NCBI GenBank assembly: GCA_963665195.1
Contig: OY762070.1
Location: forward strand, 4,774,001-4,838,000
DNA length: 64,000 nt
Direction of reading: 5' to 3'
Source of the DNA: VXYL01 sp963665195
GTDB lineage: Bacteria; Pseudomonadota; Gammaproteobacteria; Pseudomonadales; Azotimanducaceae
Part shown: piece by piece, positions 37,400 through 45,417 of the stretch
How positions within the stretch are numbered: position 1 is the stretch's first letter
How the letters are laid out: every line of letters begins with the position of its first letter
Program-made: the position numbers and the translations under genes
Notes under the pieces: model-generated
What the model saw: only the letters and a program-made list of their open reading frames with translations
Told to the model about the DNA's origin: nothing
Databases searched by the model: none

Positions 37400-37620
37400 A
37401 TGGCGTCGGTCCCGGTCATCAAGGCGCGAGAAGCGGTTATCATCCTCCAAGGCCTAGGTTTCGAGGAAGTCCGGCAGCGCGGCTCTCACAAGCAGTTTCG
37501 CCATCTAAGATGGGCGTCGAACCACGGTGCCGATGCACGCTGGTCGAGACCTGTCGCCGATCCTGCTTCGGCGCCCGCGGCGTCGGCCTAGACGAAGCGG
37601 TGAGATCGAACCGTCGCGAA
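37400..37620 (+). pseudogene. hicA: HicA toxin, frameshifted
   Basis: The frame opens VPVIKAREAVIILQGLGFEEVRQRGSHKQFRH, a clear HicA start containing the GSHKxFRH double-stranded-RNA-binding motif with catalytic His. One extra A in CTAAGATGG then shifts the reading. The true continuation GRRTTVPMHAGRDLSPILLRR lies in another frame, and RGVGLDEAVRS in a third. As written, the product would lose the second half of the fold. Either the toxin is inactivated, a usual fate while its antitoxin persists, or the sequence has errors here. Confidence 0.75.
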
Positions 37621-37788
37621 TCGAATGCAGTGGCCGCGGATGCTCACCGCCTCATCCACCTCATCGCCAACCGCGGCTGTAGAAGAATGCCTCGGCTCGG
37701 TCGGCGCCAACGTCACCGCAGGTTGCCTGCCCTTGAGGCTGGCGCCGCGCTGGCTGCTTACCGGAACGTCCCCGTCACATGGAAAGTG

Positions 37789-38850
37789 CTAGCCACGACT
37801 CGATCGCCGCCTTGGCATGAACGCAGGGTAGAGCGGCGAATCGGTGACCGGTGTCCAGCGGTGCCGCAGATGGTTCGCGAGCTCCAACGCAACATCGCCT
37901 GCGGCCTTGAACTCGGGCTCTCTTGCGATCATGGCGGCGGCGCTGTCGAGCCAGAGCAGTCCGCGTTCCCGGACCGACGCCATCTCGTCGCCGGCGATGC
38001 GGTCGTCCTCGGCTTCGATGAACCGTTTGCCGGTTAGGCACCGCACCAGCCACCAGCTGCCGGCAGCGGCCATGAGTCGCTCGAACGTCGCGTTTTCCGG
38101 CGCGGGCGCCCGCCGACCCAGTTCTGCACGATAGGTCGCGTCCATGCGCGGCGGCAGTTCGACTGGCAGTCGGGCGACTCGCCAACACGAGGGAAACGGC
38201 ATGTGCCAGCAGGCCACGTCGAGCATCGCGTTCCCTCGGTGGGCCGCCTCGAAGTCAACGAATTTGCCCTTGACCCGCGTCGAGGCGCGAGGCACGTAGT
38301 TTTCGGGACATACATCGCCGTGGAGCACTACCTGCGGATCTTCGCTTCGCATACAGCGCTCGGCTTCGATCAACTCGCGTCGCACATGGAACGCGTCGAC
38401 GCCGAGCGCCCCGCAGATGTTGAAAAACGCCGCCAACGGCAGTCGCGGCACGACCGTGAGTCGGGCAAGAGGAGGTTCCGGTGCGGCCCACCCATGCAAG
38501 CGACCGAGTGAATCGGCAAGATCCAGCAAGCCCCGTGATGCCGTGCCCGGATCGGCCCCTTCAAGGCTTTCCGCCAGCGTGGATTCACCAAGATCCTCCA
38601 TGACGCAGATGCCCGACACGTCGTCCACCCCAAGCAGCCGGGGCGCGACGCCGCTGTGGGCCAAAGCACGGGCCGTCGCAGTGTTTACGCCGACCTTGAC
38701 GATCACTGTTCGGCCGGTCTCGATCTGGCGGACGCGCCAGACTTCGTGACCGTCGATACGTACCCAATGAAAGTTGGCGTCGACGCCGAAGAACCGGTTC
38801 AGCAGGTCTTGTGCGAGCTCGACGATGGGCCAACTGGTGCTATCGGACAT
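37789..38850 (-). CDS. aminoglycoside phosphotransferase-like (APH family) kinase
   Basis: 353 residues with the APH/choline-kinase fold. Brenner-type catalytic loop VVLHGDVCPENYV (HGDxxxxN), metal-binding FVDFEAAHRGN, and an N-lobe TVIVKVGVN containing the ATP-binding Lys. A small molecule is expected as phosphoryl acceptor; antibiotic resistance should not be assumed, since most family members act on metabolites. The ATG at 38850 is preferred over a TTG eight codons upstream. The roughly 170 nt between it and hicA hold no gene. Confidence 0.85.
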   Translation of the reverse strand: MSDSTSWPIVELAQDLLNRFFGVDANFHWVRIDGHEVWRVRQIETGRTVIVKVGVNTATARALAHSGVAPRLLGVDDVSGICVMEDLGESTLAESLEGADPGTASRGLLDLADSLGRLHGWAAPEPPLARLTVVPRLPLAAFFNICGALGVDAFHVRRELIEAERCMRSEDPQVVLHGDVCPENYVPRASTRVKGKFVDFEAAHRGNAMLDVACWHMPFPSCWRVARLPVELPPRMDATYRAELGRRAPAPENATFERLMAAAGSWWLVRCLTGKRFIEAEDDRIAGDEMASVRERGLLWLDSAAAMIAREPEFKAAGDVALELANHLRHRWTPVTDSPLYPAFMPRRRSSRG

Positions 38851-38930
38851 CGCATATCTCAAGGGGGTCTGCAAAAAACGACCATCGCGCCCGATGCGTC
38901 AGCCCGAAAACGCCGCAGCGGCGAGAGACG

Positions 38931-41900
38931 TTACCACGTATCGATATACGGGTATTTCTTCTCCGTGCGCGGTGCTTGGGGCGGCAGGCGTTTCAAGCTG
39001 CTGGCGATCCAGGAGCGGGTGTCGGCCGGGTCGATCACGTCGTCGAGGCCGCCGCCGACGCCGGCGTTGATGGCCTTGGCCCCCTCGTAGGCGCGGCCCA
39101 CGCGGCGCTCGAACTCGACGCGGCGCTCCTCCGGGTCTTCGATGGCGGCCAGCTCCTTGCGGAAGCCGAGCTTCACCGAACCCTCGATGTTCATCCCGGC
39201 GAACTCGGCAGTGGGCCAAGCGACGGTGAAGAAGCCCACCAGCGAATTCGCGCCGCACATCGCCTGCACGCCGAGGCCGTAGGCCTTGCGCACCACCACG
39301 CCGAAGAGGGGCGTGGTCATGTTGGCGCCGGCGTTGAACATGCGCACGCAGTGGCGCACGAGCGCCGTCCTCTCCACGTCCGGGCCGACCATCATGCCGG
39401 GGCAGTCCATCAGGCTCAGCACCGGGATGTCGAAGGCGTCGCAGAGCTGGATGAAGCGGGCGCCCTTGTCGGCGGCGTCCGAGTCGATGGCGCCGGCGAG
39501 GTGGTGCGGATTGTTGGCGATCACGCCCATCGGGTGGCCCTCGACGCGGATGAACGCCGTGACGACGCCGATGCCGAACTTCTCGCGGATCTCCAGCACC
39601 GAGCCCACGTCCGCGATGGTGCGGACGATGTCCTTCATGTCGTAGAGGCGCAGCCGGTTCTCCGGGACGATGTGGCGCAGACGGCGCTGGTCCGGCGCCT
39701 CCCAGTTGTCGACGCGGCCCTGGAAGTAGGAGAGGTAGCGCTTCGCCACCTCCACGGCGTCCGCCTCGTCCTTGGCGAGGATGTCCACCACGCCGTTCGG
39801 CACTTGGAACGACATCGGCCCTACTTCCTCCGGCGTGTAGATGCCGAGGCCGCCGCCTTCGATCATCGCCGGGCCGCCCATGGCTACCGTGGTGCGCTCG
39901 GTGGCGATGATGACGTCGCAGCAGGCGACCAGCGCCGTGTTGCCGGCGAAAGTGCGGCCGTTGATGACGCTGATGAGCGGCACCAGGCCGGAGAGCTTGG
40001 AGAACTGCGTGAACGTGTGGGTGTCGAACGCCACGCCCGGCCCCTTGGCGTCGTCGCCCGGACGTCCGCCGCCGCCTTCGCCGAACAGGATCAGCGGGAT
40101 GCGGAAGCGGTTCGCCAGCTCGAACATGCGATCCTGCTTGTAGTGGTTGCGCCCGCCCTGGGTGCCGGCGAGCACGGTGTAGTCGTAATGGACCAGCATG
40201 GTGCGCGCGGCTTCCTCGCCGAAGAGGTCCGCGTTCACCGTGCCGATGCCGGCGATCAGGCCGTCCGCGGGGGTGTTTCGGCGCAGCGTGTCCATGTCGT
40301 AGCGACTGTGCTGGCGGGCGACGATGAGCGGCCAGTACTCCTTGAACGAGTCGGCGTCCATCAACTGCTCGATGTTCTCGCGCGGCATCCGATAGCCCCG
40401 CGCGTAGCGCTTGGCCACCGCTTCCTGGCGGTTCTCGTCGTAGATGTAGGCGTGCCGGTCGTAGGTCTGCTGGAGGTCCGGGCGGATGTAGTCCGCATCG
40501 AGTTCTTCCGCGGTCGCCGCAGCGCCGCCGGTCACTTCCGCTTCCTCGATCAGCACGATGGGATAGCCCTCGCGCACGACGTCGCCGGCGGCCATGGTGA
40601 TCTCGCGCACGATGCCGTCGATGTCGGCGGCGATGACGTGCTCCATCTTCATGGCCTCCACCACCGCCACCTGCTGGCCGTGGCGCACTTCATCGCCCTC
40701 GGCCACATCCACGGAGACGATGGTGCCCTGGATGGGGGAGCTCAGGCCCGACATGCCCTCCGGGGTGTCGTAGGCGGGTGCTTCCTGGGCTTCAACGGCC
40801 GTGGCCTGTTCGGCCTTGACGCGGGCATCGTGGTCGAACAGCGCCAGCGGATCGCTGGTGTCCACGCGGGCGCCGGCGAAGCCGTCCTCGGCGGCGGCCT
40901 TCTCCGCGGCTGGCGCGACGAAGCGCTGACGAGCCTCCTCGGCCGGGGCCGCAAGCTGCGCCAAATGCTCGTCCACCCAGCGCGTGGTGACGCGCCCGGC
41001 GGCGAAATCCTCGTGGCGCAGCACGTTCTGCAGGAAGGAGATGTTGGTGCCGACTCCTTCAAGACGGAACTCCGACAGCGCCCGCGACGCCCGCGCCACG
41101 GCCTGCCCGAAATCCGGCGCCGGCGAATAGGCGATCACCTTGGCGAGCAGCGAATCGAACGCCGTGCTGGTGCGGTAGCCGGCGTAGCCGAAGCCGTCGG
41201 TGCGCAGGCCGGGGCCGTTCGGCGCCTCGTAGACTTCGAGCGTGCCGCCGGCCGGACGCACCGAGCCGTCTTCGCCGATGGTCTCCATGTTGACGCGGCA
41301 TTGGATGGCGTAGCCGCGCGGGCGCAGCTTCTCTGCATCGTCAAGGCCAAGCTCGGCAAGGGTCGCACCCTGGGCAAGGCGAAGCTGCGCCTGCACGATG
41401 TCCACGCCGGTCACTTCCTCGGTCACCGTGTGCTCAACCTGCAGGCGGGCATTGGTCTCGATGAAGACGAACGGTTCGGCGCGGGCCTCGTCGACGAGGA
41501 ACTCGAAAGTGCCGAGATTGCCGTAGCCCACATGCTCCGCGAAGCGCACCGCGGCGCCGATGAGGTCTTGCCGCACGGCGTCGTTCAAAGCGGGCGCGGG
41601 CGCGATCTCCACCACCTTCTGATGGCGCCGCTGCACGCTGCACTCGCGCTCGCCGAGATGCGCGACGGCGCCCGCCGAGTCGCCGAGGATCTGCACTTCC
41701 ACATGCCGGGCGTGGGTGACGAACTCCTCCACGTACACATCGCCTACGCCGAAGGCGGCCAGCGCTTCGGACTGGCAGCGGGCGAAAGCGGACTCGATCT
41801 CGGCAGCATCCGCCACCACCCGCGTGCCGCGCCCGCCGCCGCCCGCCAGGGCCTTGATGATGATCGCGCCGCCATCAAGGGAAGCCATGAACTGCCGTGC

Positions 41901-42341
41901 CTCTGCCAGCGAGACCGCGCGGTCGATGCCGTTCAGAACCGGCACGCCGGCGGCAACGGCGGCGGCGCGCGCACGCCCCTTGTCGCCGAAGAGCTCCAGA
42001 TGCTCCGGCCGCGGGCCAACGAAAACGAGGCCGGCTTCGGCGCAGCGCTCGGCGAAGCTCGCCCGCTCGGCAAGGAAGCCGTAGCCCGGATGGATGGCGC
42101 CGCAGCCCGCCGCCTGCGCGGCCGCCACCACTGCGGCCTCGTCCAGATAGGCCGCAGCGCCGACGCCGGGCAAAGCGACGGCCACGTCCGCAACGCGATT
42201 GTGCAGGCTCGCCGCATCGTCCTCGGAATGCACGGCCACGGTGCGCAAACCCAAGTCCGCCGCGGCGCGGGCGACGCGGATGGCGATTTCGCCGCGATTG
42301 GCGATCAACAGAGCGTCGAAAGGGGCAAAAGGGGAGGGCAT
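38931..42341 (-). CDS. single-chain biotin-dependent acyl-CoA carboxylase
   Basis: 1136 residues combining the whole reaction in one chain. Biotin carboxylase occupies about 1-460 (LLIANRGEIAIRVARAA, IHPGYGFLAE, KALAGGGGRGTRVV, ETNARLQVEHTVTEE). The biotin carrier domain lies at about 530-600 with biotinyl-Lys565 in VEAMKMEH. The carboxyltransferase spans about 620-1136 (GEGGGGRPGDD, PAMIEGGGLGIYTPEEVGP, GMMVGPDVERTALVRH, AYGLGVQAMCGANS). This BC-BCCP-CT order resembles the single-chain long-chain acyl-CoA carboxylases of actinobacteria and some proteobacteria rather than the separate AccABCD subunits. It should make malonyl-CoA-type products from acetyl-, propionyl- or longer acyl-CoA. AAGGAG lies just before the ATG. 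Confidence 0.93.
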   Translation of the reverse strand: MPSPFAPFDALLIANRGEIAIRVARAAADLGLRTVAVHSEDDAASLHNRVADVAVALPGVGAAAYLDEAAVVAAAQAAGCGAIHPGYGFLAERASFAERCAEAGLVFVGPRPEHLELFGDKGRARAAAVAAGVPVLNGIDRAVSLAEARQFMASLDGGAIIIKALAGGGGRGTRVVADAAEIESAFARCQSEALAAFGVGDVYVEEFVTHARHVEVQILGDSAGAVAHLGERECSVQRRHQKVVEIAPAPALNDAVRQDLIGAAVRFAEHVGYGNLGTFEFLVDEARAEPFVFIETNARLQVEHTVTEEVTGVDIVQAQLRLAQGATLAELGLDDAEKLRPRGYAIQCRVNMETIGEDGSVRPAGGTLEVYEAPNGPGLRTDGFGYAGYRTSTAFDSLLAKVIAYSPAPDFGQAVARASRALSEFRLEGVGTNISFLQNVLRHEDFAAGRVTTRWVDEHLAQLAAPAEEARQRFVAPAAEKAAAEDGFAGARVDTSDPLALFDHDARVKAEQATAVEAQEAPAYDTPEGMSGLSSPIQGTIVSVDVAEGDEVRHGQQVAVVEAMKMEHVIAADIDGIVREITMAAGDVVREGYPIVLIEEAEVTGGAAATAEELDADYIRPDLQQTYDRHAYIYDENRQEAVAKRYARGYRMPRENIEQLMDADSFKEYWPLIVARQHSRYDMDTLRRNTPADGLIAGIGTVNADLFGEEAARTMLVHYDYTVLAGTQGGRNHYKQDRMFELANRFRIPLILFGEGGGGRPGDDAKGPGVAFDTHTFTQFSKLSGLVPLISVINGRTFAGNTALVACCDVIIATERTTVAMGGPAMIEGGGLGIYTPEEVGPMSFQVPNGVVDILAKDEADAVEVAKRYLSYFQGRVDNWEAPDQRRLRHIVPENRLRLYDMKDIVRTIADVGSVLEIREKFGIGVVTAFIRVEGHPMGVIANNPHHLAGAIDSDAADKGARFIQLCDAFDIPVLSLMDCPGMMVGPDVERTALVRHCVRMFNAGANMTTPLFGVVVRKAYGLGVQAMCGANSLVGFFTVAWPTAEFAGMNIEGSVKLGFRKELAAIEDPEERRVEFERRVGRAYEGAKAINAGVGGGLDDVIDPADTRSWIASSLKRLPPQAPRTEKKYPYIDTW

Positions 42342-42437
42342 ATTTCTCCTTGCGTCCGGTGGAACCCGTCAAAGCCGCGATGTCGGCCTTGCAGCGACAC
42401 AGAGTAGAACAACGGTGCGGGGGTGTTCAACGCCTCG

Positions 42438-42446
42438 GGCTTGCGG
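42438..42446. repeat. left target-site duplication of the insertion sequence
   Basis: GGCTTGCGG directly abuts the left inverted end and is repeated exactly after the right end, marking the 9-bp target duplicated on insertion. Confidence 0.92.
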
Positions 42447-42470
42447 GGGTGTACGACAATTCTCTGGTAA
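42447..42470 (+). repeat. left terminal inverted repeat
   Basis: Begins GGGTGTACGACAA and continues TTCTCTGGTAA. It matches the inverted right end at 22 of 24 positions. Confidence 0.92.
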
Positions 42471-42573
42471 GTGACCACTAACGGCCGGCGTTGGCTGTGG
42501 ATGCGGAGTGGGGCCATCGCGGACGCTCTATTCTTGGGGTTTGCGACACAACCCAGGAACGGAGGAGCCCGCG

Positions 42574-43986
42574 ATGGCGATAGGGACTGTCGCCGACGAG
42601 CGCATGGAACGCAAGCGCGAGTTGGACGAGGCGAAGGAGGAGCTGGCGACGGCGATGGGGAGGTACGCGGCGGCGGAGCTGGCCGCGTCGGCGGCGGGGG
42701 AGGCGCCGGAGTCGCATCCGGCGCTGCTGGATCTGCGCGTCCGGCGGGCGGCGCTGTCGGCGGCGCGGCTGGGGCTGGAGGCGGCGTACCGGGCGGACCG
42801 GTCGGACGGCGTCGCGCCGTCGTGCCCGAAGTGCGGGGAGCGGATGCGGCTGTCGGACCGGGAGAGGCCTCTGGTGGAGACGGCGCTGGGGCCGGTGCGG
42901 CTGCCGATGGCGCGGCACGCCTGCTGCGGGAAGACGGTGCGGCAGCGCGAGGCGGCGCTGGACATCGCGGGCTCGATGACGCCTGCGGCGCGGCGCATGG
43001 CGAGCTTGGCGGGGTCGTCGTGCTGCTACGCGGAGGCGGACCGGCTGCTGGTCGAGCTGGCGGGGCTGAACTTCGGCGCGAAGCGCATCGAGCGGACGAC
43101 GCGGGCGGTGGGCGCGGACGCGGAGGCGCGGCGGGAGGCGGCGCTGTCGGGCGCGCTGTCGGTGGCCTCTGGCGGCGGGAAGGTTCCGACGCGCAAGCCC
43201 TTGAAGGAAGGGGAGATCCTGTGCCTGGCGGTGGACGGGACGGGGGTGCCGGCGCGGCCGTCGGAGACCGCCGGGCGCTCCGGGAAGGACGGCGCGGCGC
43301 GCACCCGGGAGGCGAAGGTGGGCGCCTTGTGGCTGCTGGAGCCGGACGGCGAGGGCGGGCGCCGCACCGTGGACGGCTCGGTGCGGTACTTCGCCGCCAT
43401 CGAGAGCGCGGAGGACGACGCCGGCGGCGACTCGCCCGTTGCGCGGCGCCTGCTGCGCGAGCTGGCGGCGGCGGGCTACGGGCCGGAGGACGTCGGCGTC
43501 TGCATCGGCGACGGCGCCGAGTGGCTGCGGCGGCTGTTCGAGGAGTGGTTCCCGAACGCGGTGCCGATCGTCGACTGCTTCCACGCGGCGGAGTACGCGT
43601 GGGCGGCGGCGAACGCCCGCTACGGCCCCGGCACCGACCTCGCGAAACGCTGGGCGACGAGGCTGTGCCGGTGGCTCAAGACCGGCGACATCGACAGGAC
43701 GCTGGCGGCGCTGCGCCGGGCCGGCGGCGAGGAGAGCGCCAGGGCGGCCCGGTACATCGCCGAGCGGCGCGGGCGGATGCGCTACGACGAGTACCTCGCG
43801 CGCGGGCTGCCCATCGGCTCGGGGCGCGTCGAGGCGGCCTGCAAGACGGTCGTCGGGCGGCGCCTGAAATGCACCGGCATGCGCTGGACCGTGGCCGGCG
43901 CGAACCCCGTCATCTGGGTGCGCTGCGCGCGGCTCAGCGGCTGGTTCGACGACTACTGGGAGGAACGCCTGCGCCTCGCCGCGTGA
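42574..43986 (+). CDS. ISKra4-family transposase
   Basis: 470 residues. An N-terminal helical region and a zinc-finger-like CPKCGERM...HACCGK segment precede the catalytic core. Core blocks typical of ISKra4 transposases are present: LAVDGTGVPARP, ARTREAKVGALWLL, VRYFAAIESAED, GVCIGDGAEWLRRLFEEWFPNAVPIVDCFHAAEY and GLPIGSGRVEAACKTVVGRRLKCTGMRW. The acidic residues in VDGT, IGDGAEW and SGRVEA are the likely DDE triad. GGAGG lies about 10 nt before the ATG. Transposition by cut-and-paste or copy-out is unresolved for this family. Confidence 0.93.
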   Translation: MAIGTVADERMERKRELDEAKEELATAMGRYAAAELAASAAGEAPESHPALLDLRVRRAALSAARLGLEAAYRADRSDGVAPSCPKCGERMRLSDRERPLVETALGPVRLPMARHACCGKTVRQREAALDIAGSMTPAARRMASLAGSSCCYAEADRLLVELAGLNFGAKRIERTTRAVGADAEARREAALSGALSVASGGGKVPTRKPLKEGEILCLAVDGTGVPARPSETAGRSGKDGAARTREAKVGALWLLEPDGEGGRRTVDGSVRYFAAIESAEDDAGGDSPVARRLLRELAAAGYGPEDVGVCIGDGAEWLRRLFEEWFPNAVPIVDCFHAAEYAWAAANARYGPGTDLAKRWATRLCRWLKTGDIDRTLAALRRAGGEESARAARYIAERRGRMRYDEYLARGLPIGSGRVEAACKTVVGRRLKCTGMRWTVAGANPVIWVRCARLSGWFDDYWEERLRLAA

Positions 43987-44003
43987 ACGCGCGTGGAGGT
44001 CGT

Positions 44004-44027
44004 CTACCAGAGATTTGTCGTACACCC
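44004..44027 (-). repeat. right terminal inverted repeat
   Basis: Read on the minus strand it begins GGGTGTACGACAA and continues ATCTCTGGTAG, the mirror of the left end. Confidence 0.92.
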
Positions 44028-44036
44028 GGCTTGCGG
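44028..44036. repeat. right target-site duplication of the insertion sequence
   Basis: GGCTTGCGG, identical to the 9 bp before the left end. Confidence 0.92.
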
Positions 44037-44214
44037 CAGTTATCGGCAACCGTGCTTGATGCCGACGCTGGCGGCGCCTTGCGGCAGATAACTGTGCATG
44101 CGAACGCGGAGCGGTCGTAGGGGCGGGTTTACCGGCCCGCGCAAGGCAGCGTGCCCAGTCCCGTGCGCATTCGGCCTTGAGAACCGTCGCGCAAAGGCGT
44201 ACAAGGGGTTCGCC

Positions 44215-45327
44215 ATGGAGAGCAAACTGGCAAGGATGCAACCGGCGGACTCGCGGGATGCGCCGGCAGTGCCGAGCGTGCTGCCGGAAGGCTGGTACTT
44301 CGTCGCGCCCCGCCGCCTGATCGAGCGCAAGGGCCTGATCGAGAAGACTTGGCTCGGCCAAGAGATCGTCGCTTGGCTTGGCGCGCAAGATCGCATCTGC
44401 GTGGCGGATGCGATCTGTCCGCACATGGGATCGTACTTGGGTCCGAGCGCGGGCGGGTGCGTGGTCGATGGCCGCCTCGTCTGCCCCTTCCACAAGTTCG
44501 CCTACGACACCGCCGGGCAATGCGTCGCCACGCCGACGCCCCAAGGGCCGCCGCGGAATGCGCGCCTTGCGATGGTTCCCACTCAAGAGATCAGCGGCAT
44601 GGTCTTCGGCTGGTGGAGCAGTCTCGGCCGGCCGCCGCAGTGGCCGCTGCCGCCGCTGGAAGACGATGATGGCCACGCTTGGAGCGAACTGGACCTGCGC
44701 CAGTGCCGATTCACCGGGCATCCGCAGGACACCACCGAGAACGTCGCCGACATGACGCACTTGGCGCAAGTGCATGGCTACCAGGATGTTCGGCCGGGGG
44801 AGGTCACTACAGACGGAGCCTATCTGAGCGGCACGTTCGACTTCTCCTACGAGCGACGATACCTCGGCGCGAAAATCTCGGTGTCGCCGACCGTGCGCGT
44901 CCTCGTCGCCGGGCTCGGCTATTCGCTGGTGCAGCACTCGGTCACGTCTTTGGACCTGCATGGCCGATTCTGGGTGCTGGCGACGCCAGTGGACGAGACG
45001 GAGCTGGAACTGACGCTGGCCGTGCGGGTGCGGGAAATCGTACGGCCGCAGCGCCCCATCGTGGGCTTGCGTTTTCTGCCGACGAGTTGGCGCAAGAACG
45101 TCATGCTGCACGCGATCGCCAGCGAGCAAGTTCGATTCGTCTCCCAAGACATACCGATCTGGAGCGGCGTCCACTATCGTCCGCAGCCCATCCTCAACGC
45201 CGCGGACCGGTTCGTGCCCATCTACCGCCGCTACGCCGCGCAGTTCTATCCCGAAGGCTTCCGGCCCGTTCCCGCAAGGCCTCCGCACCGACCACTCGGC
45301 GGACGGCCGAAATGGATTCGGCCCTGA
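44215..45327 (+). CDS. Rieske non-heme iron oxygenase, KshA-like
   Basis: 370 residues. The Rieske [2Fe-2S] site is Cys68-x-His70 and Cys90-x2-His93 (CPHMGSYLG, CPFHKF). The mononuclear iron site is in NVADMTHLAQVHGY (Asp179, His182, His187). The tolerant spacing and GWYFVAPRRLI N-terminus resemble the group containing 3-ketosteroid 9-alpha-hydroxylase (KshA) and cholesterol 7-desaturase. A sterol-like substrate is plausible but unproven. It needs a reductase that is not adjacent. The ATG after AAGGGG is preferred. Confidence 0.9.
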   Translation: MESKLARMQPADSRDAPAVPSVLPEGWYFVAPRRLIERKGLIEKTWLGQEIVAWLGAQDRICVADAICPHMGSYLGPSAGGCVVDGRLVCPFHKFAYDTAGQCVATPTPQGPPRNARLAMVPTQEISGMVFGWWSSLGRPPQWPLPPLEDDDGHAWSELDLRQCRFTGHPQDTTENVADMTHLAQVHGYQDVRPGEVTTDGAYLSGTFDFSYERRYLGAKISVSPTVRVLVAGLGYSLVQHSVTSLDLHGRFWVLATPVDETELELTLAVRVREIVRPQRPIVGLRFLPTSWRKNVMLHAIASEQVRFVSQDIPIWSGVHYRPQPILNAADRFVPIYRRYAAQFYPEGFRPVPARPPHRPLGGRPKWIRP

Positions 45328-45417
45328 CGGCGTCGGCTCGCCGCGCAGTTGCAGTTTCCATCGCTTCCGCTGCTGCATGTTCCCTGCAATTTAGAAGGCC
45401 GAGGCGCAAGCCTACGG

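Larger units (their letters stand above)
42447..44027 (+). mobile_element. complete ISKra4-type insertion sequence, 1581 bp
   Basis: The element is bounded by 24-bp inverted ends differing at two positions and flanked by a perfect 9-bp direct repeat. One transposase gene fills it. The intact gene, ends and target repeat indicate a recent and possibly still mobile copy. It sits about 105 nt upstream of the carboxylase start codon, on the promoter side, and so may have displaced or replaced that promoter. The Rieske oxygenase gene begins about 190 nt beyond the other end. Confidence 0.92.

Noticed and set aside
37789..38850. Calling the APH-like kinase an antibiotic-resistance gene
   Set aside because: Only the generic kinase motifs are visible; most members of this fold phosphorylate metabolites.
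38811..42407. A 1198-codon plus-strand frame opposite the carboxylase
   Set aside because: It is the antisense of the conserved carboxylase and is rich in His, Arg and Ala with no recognisable domain.
42478..45378. A 966-codon minus-strand frame across the insertion sequence and Rieske gene
   Set aside because: It is the antisense of two recognised proteins and crosses the insertion-sequence boundary without interruption, which no real older gene would do.
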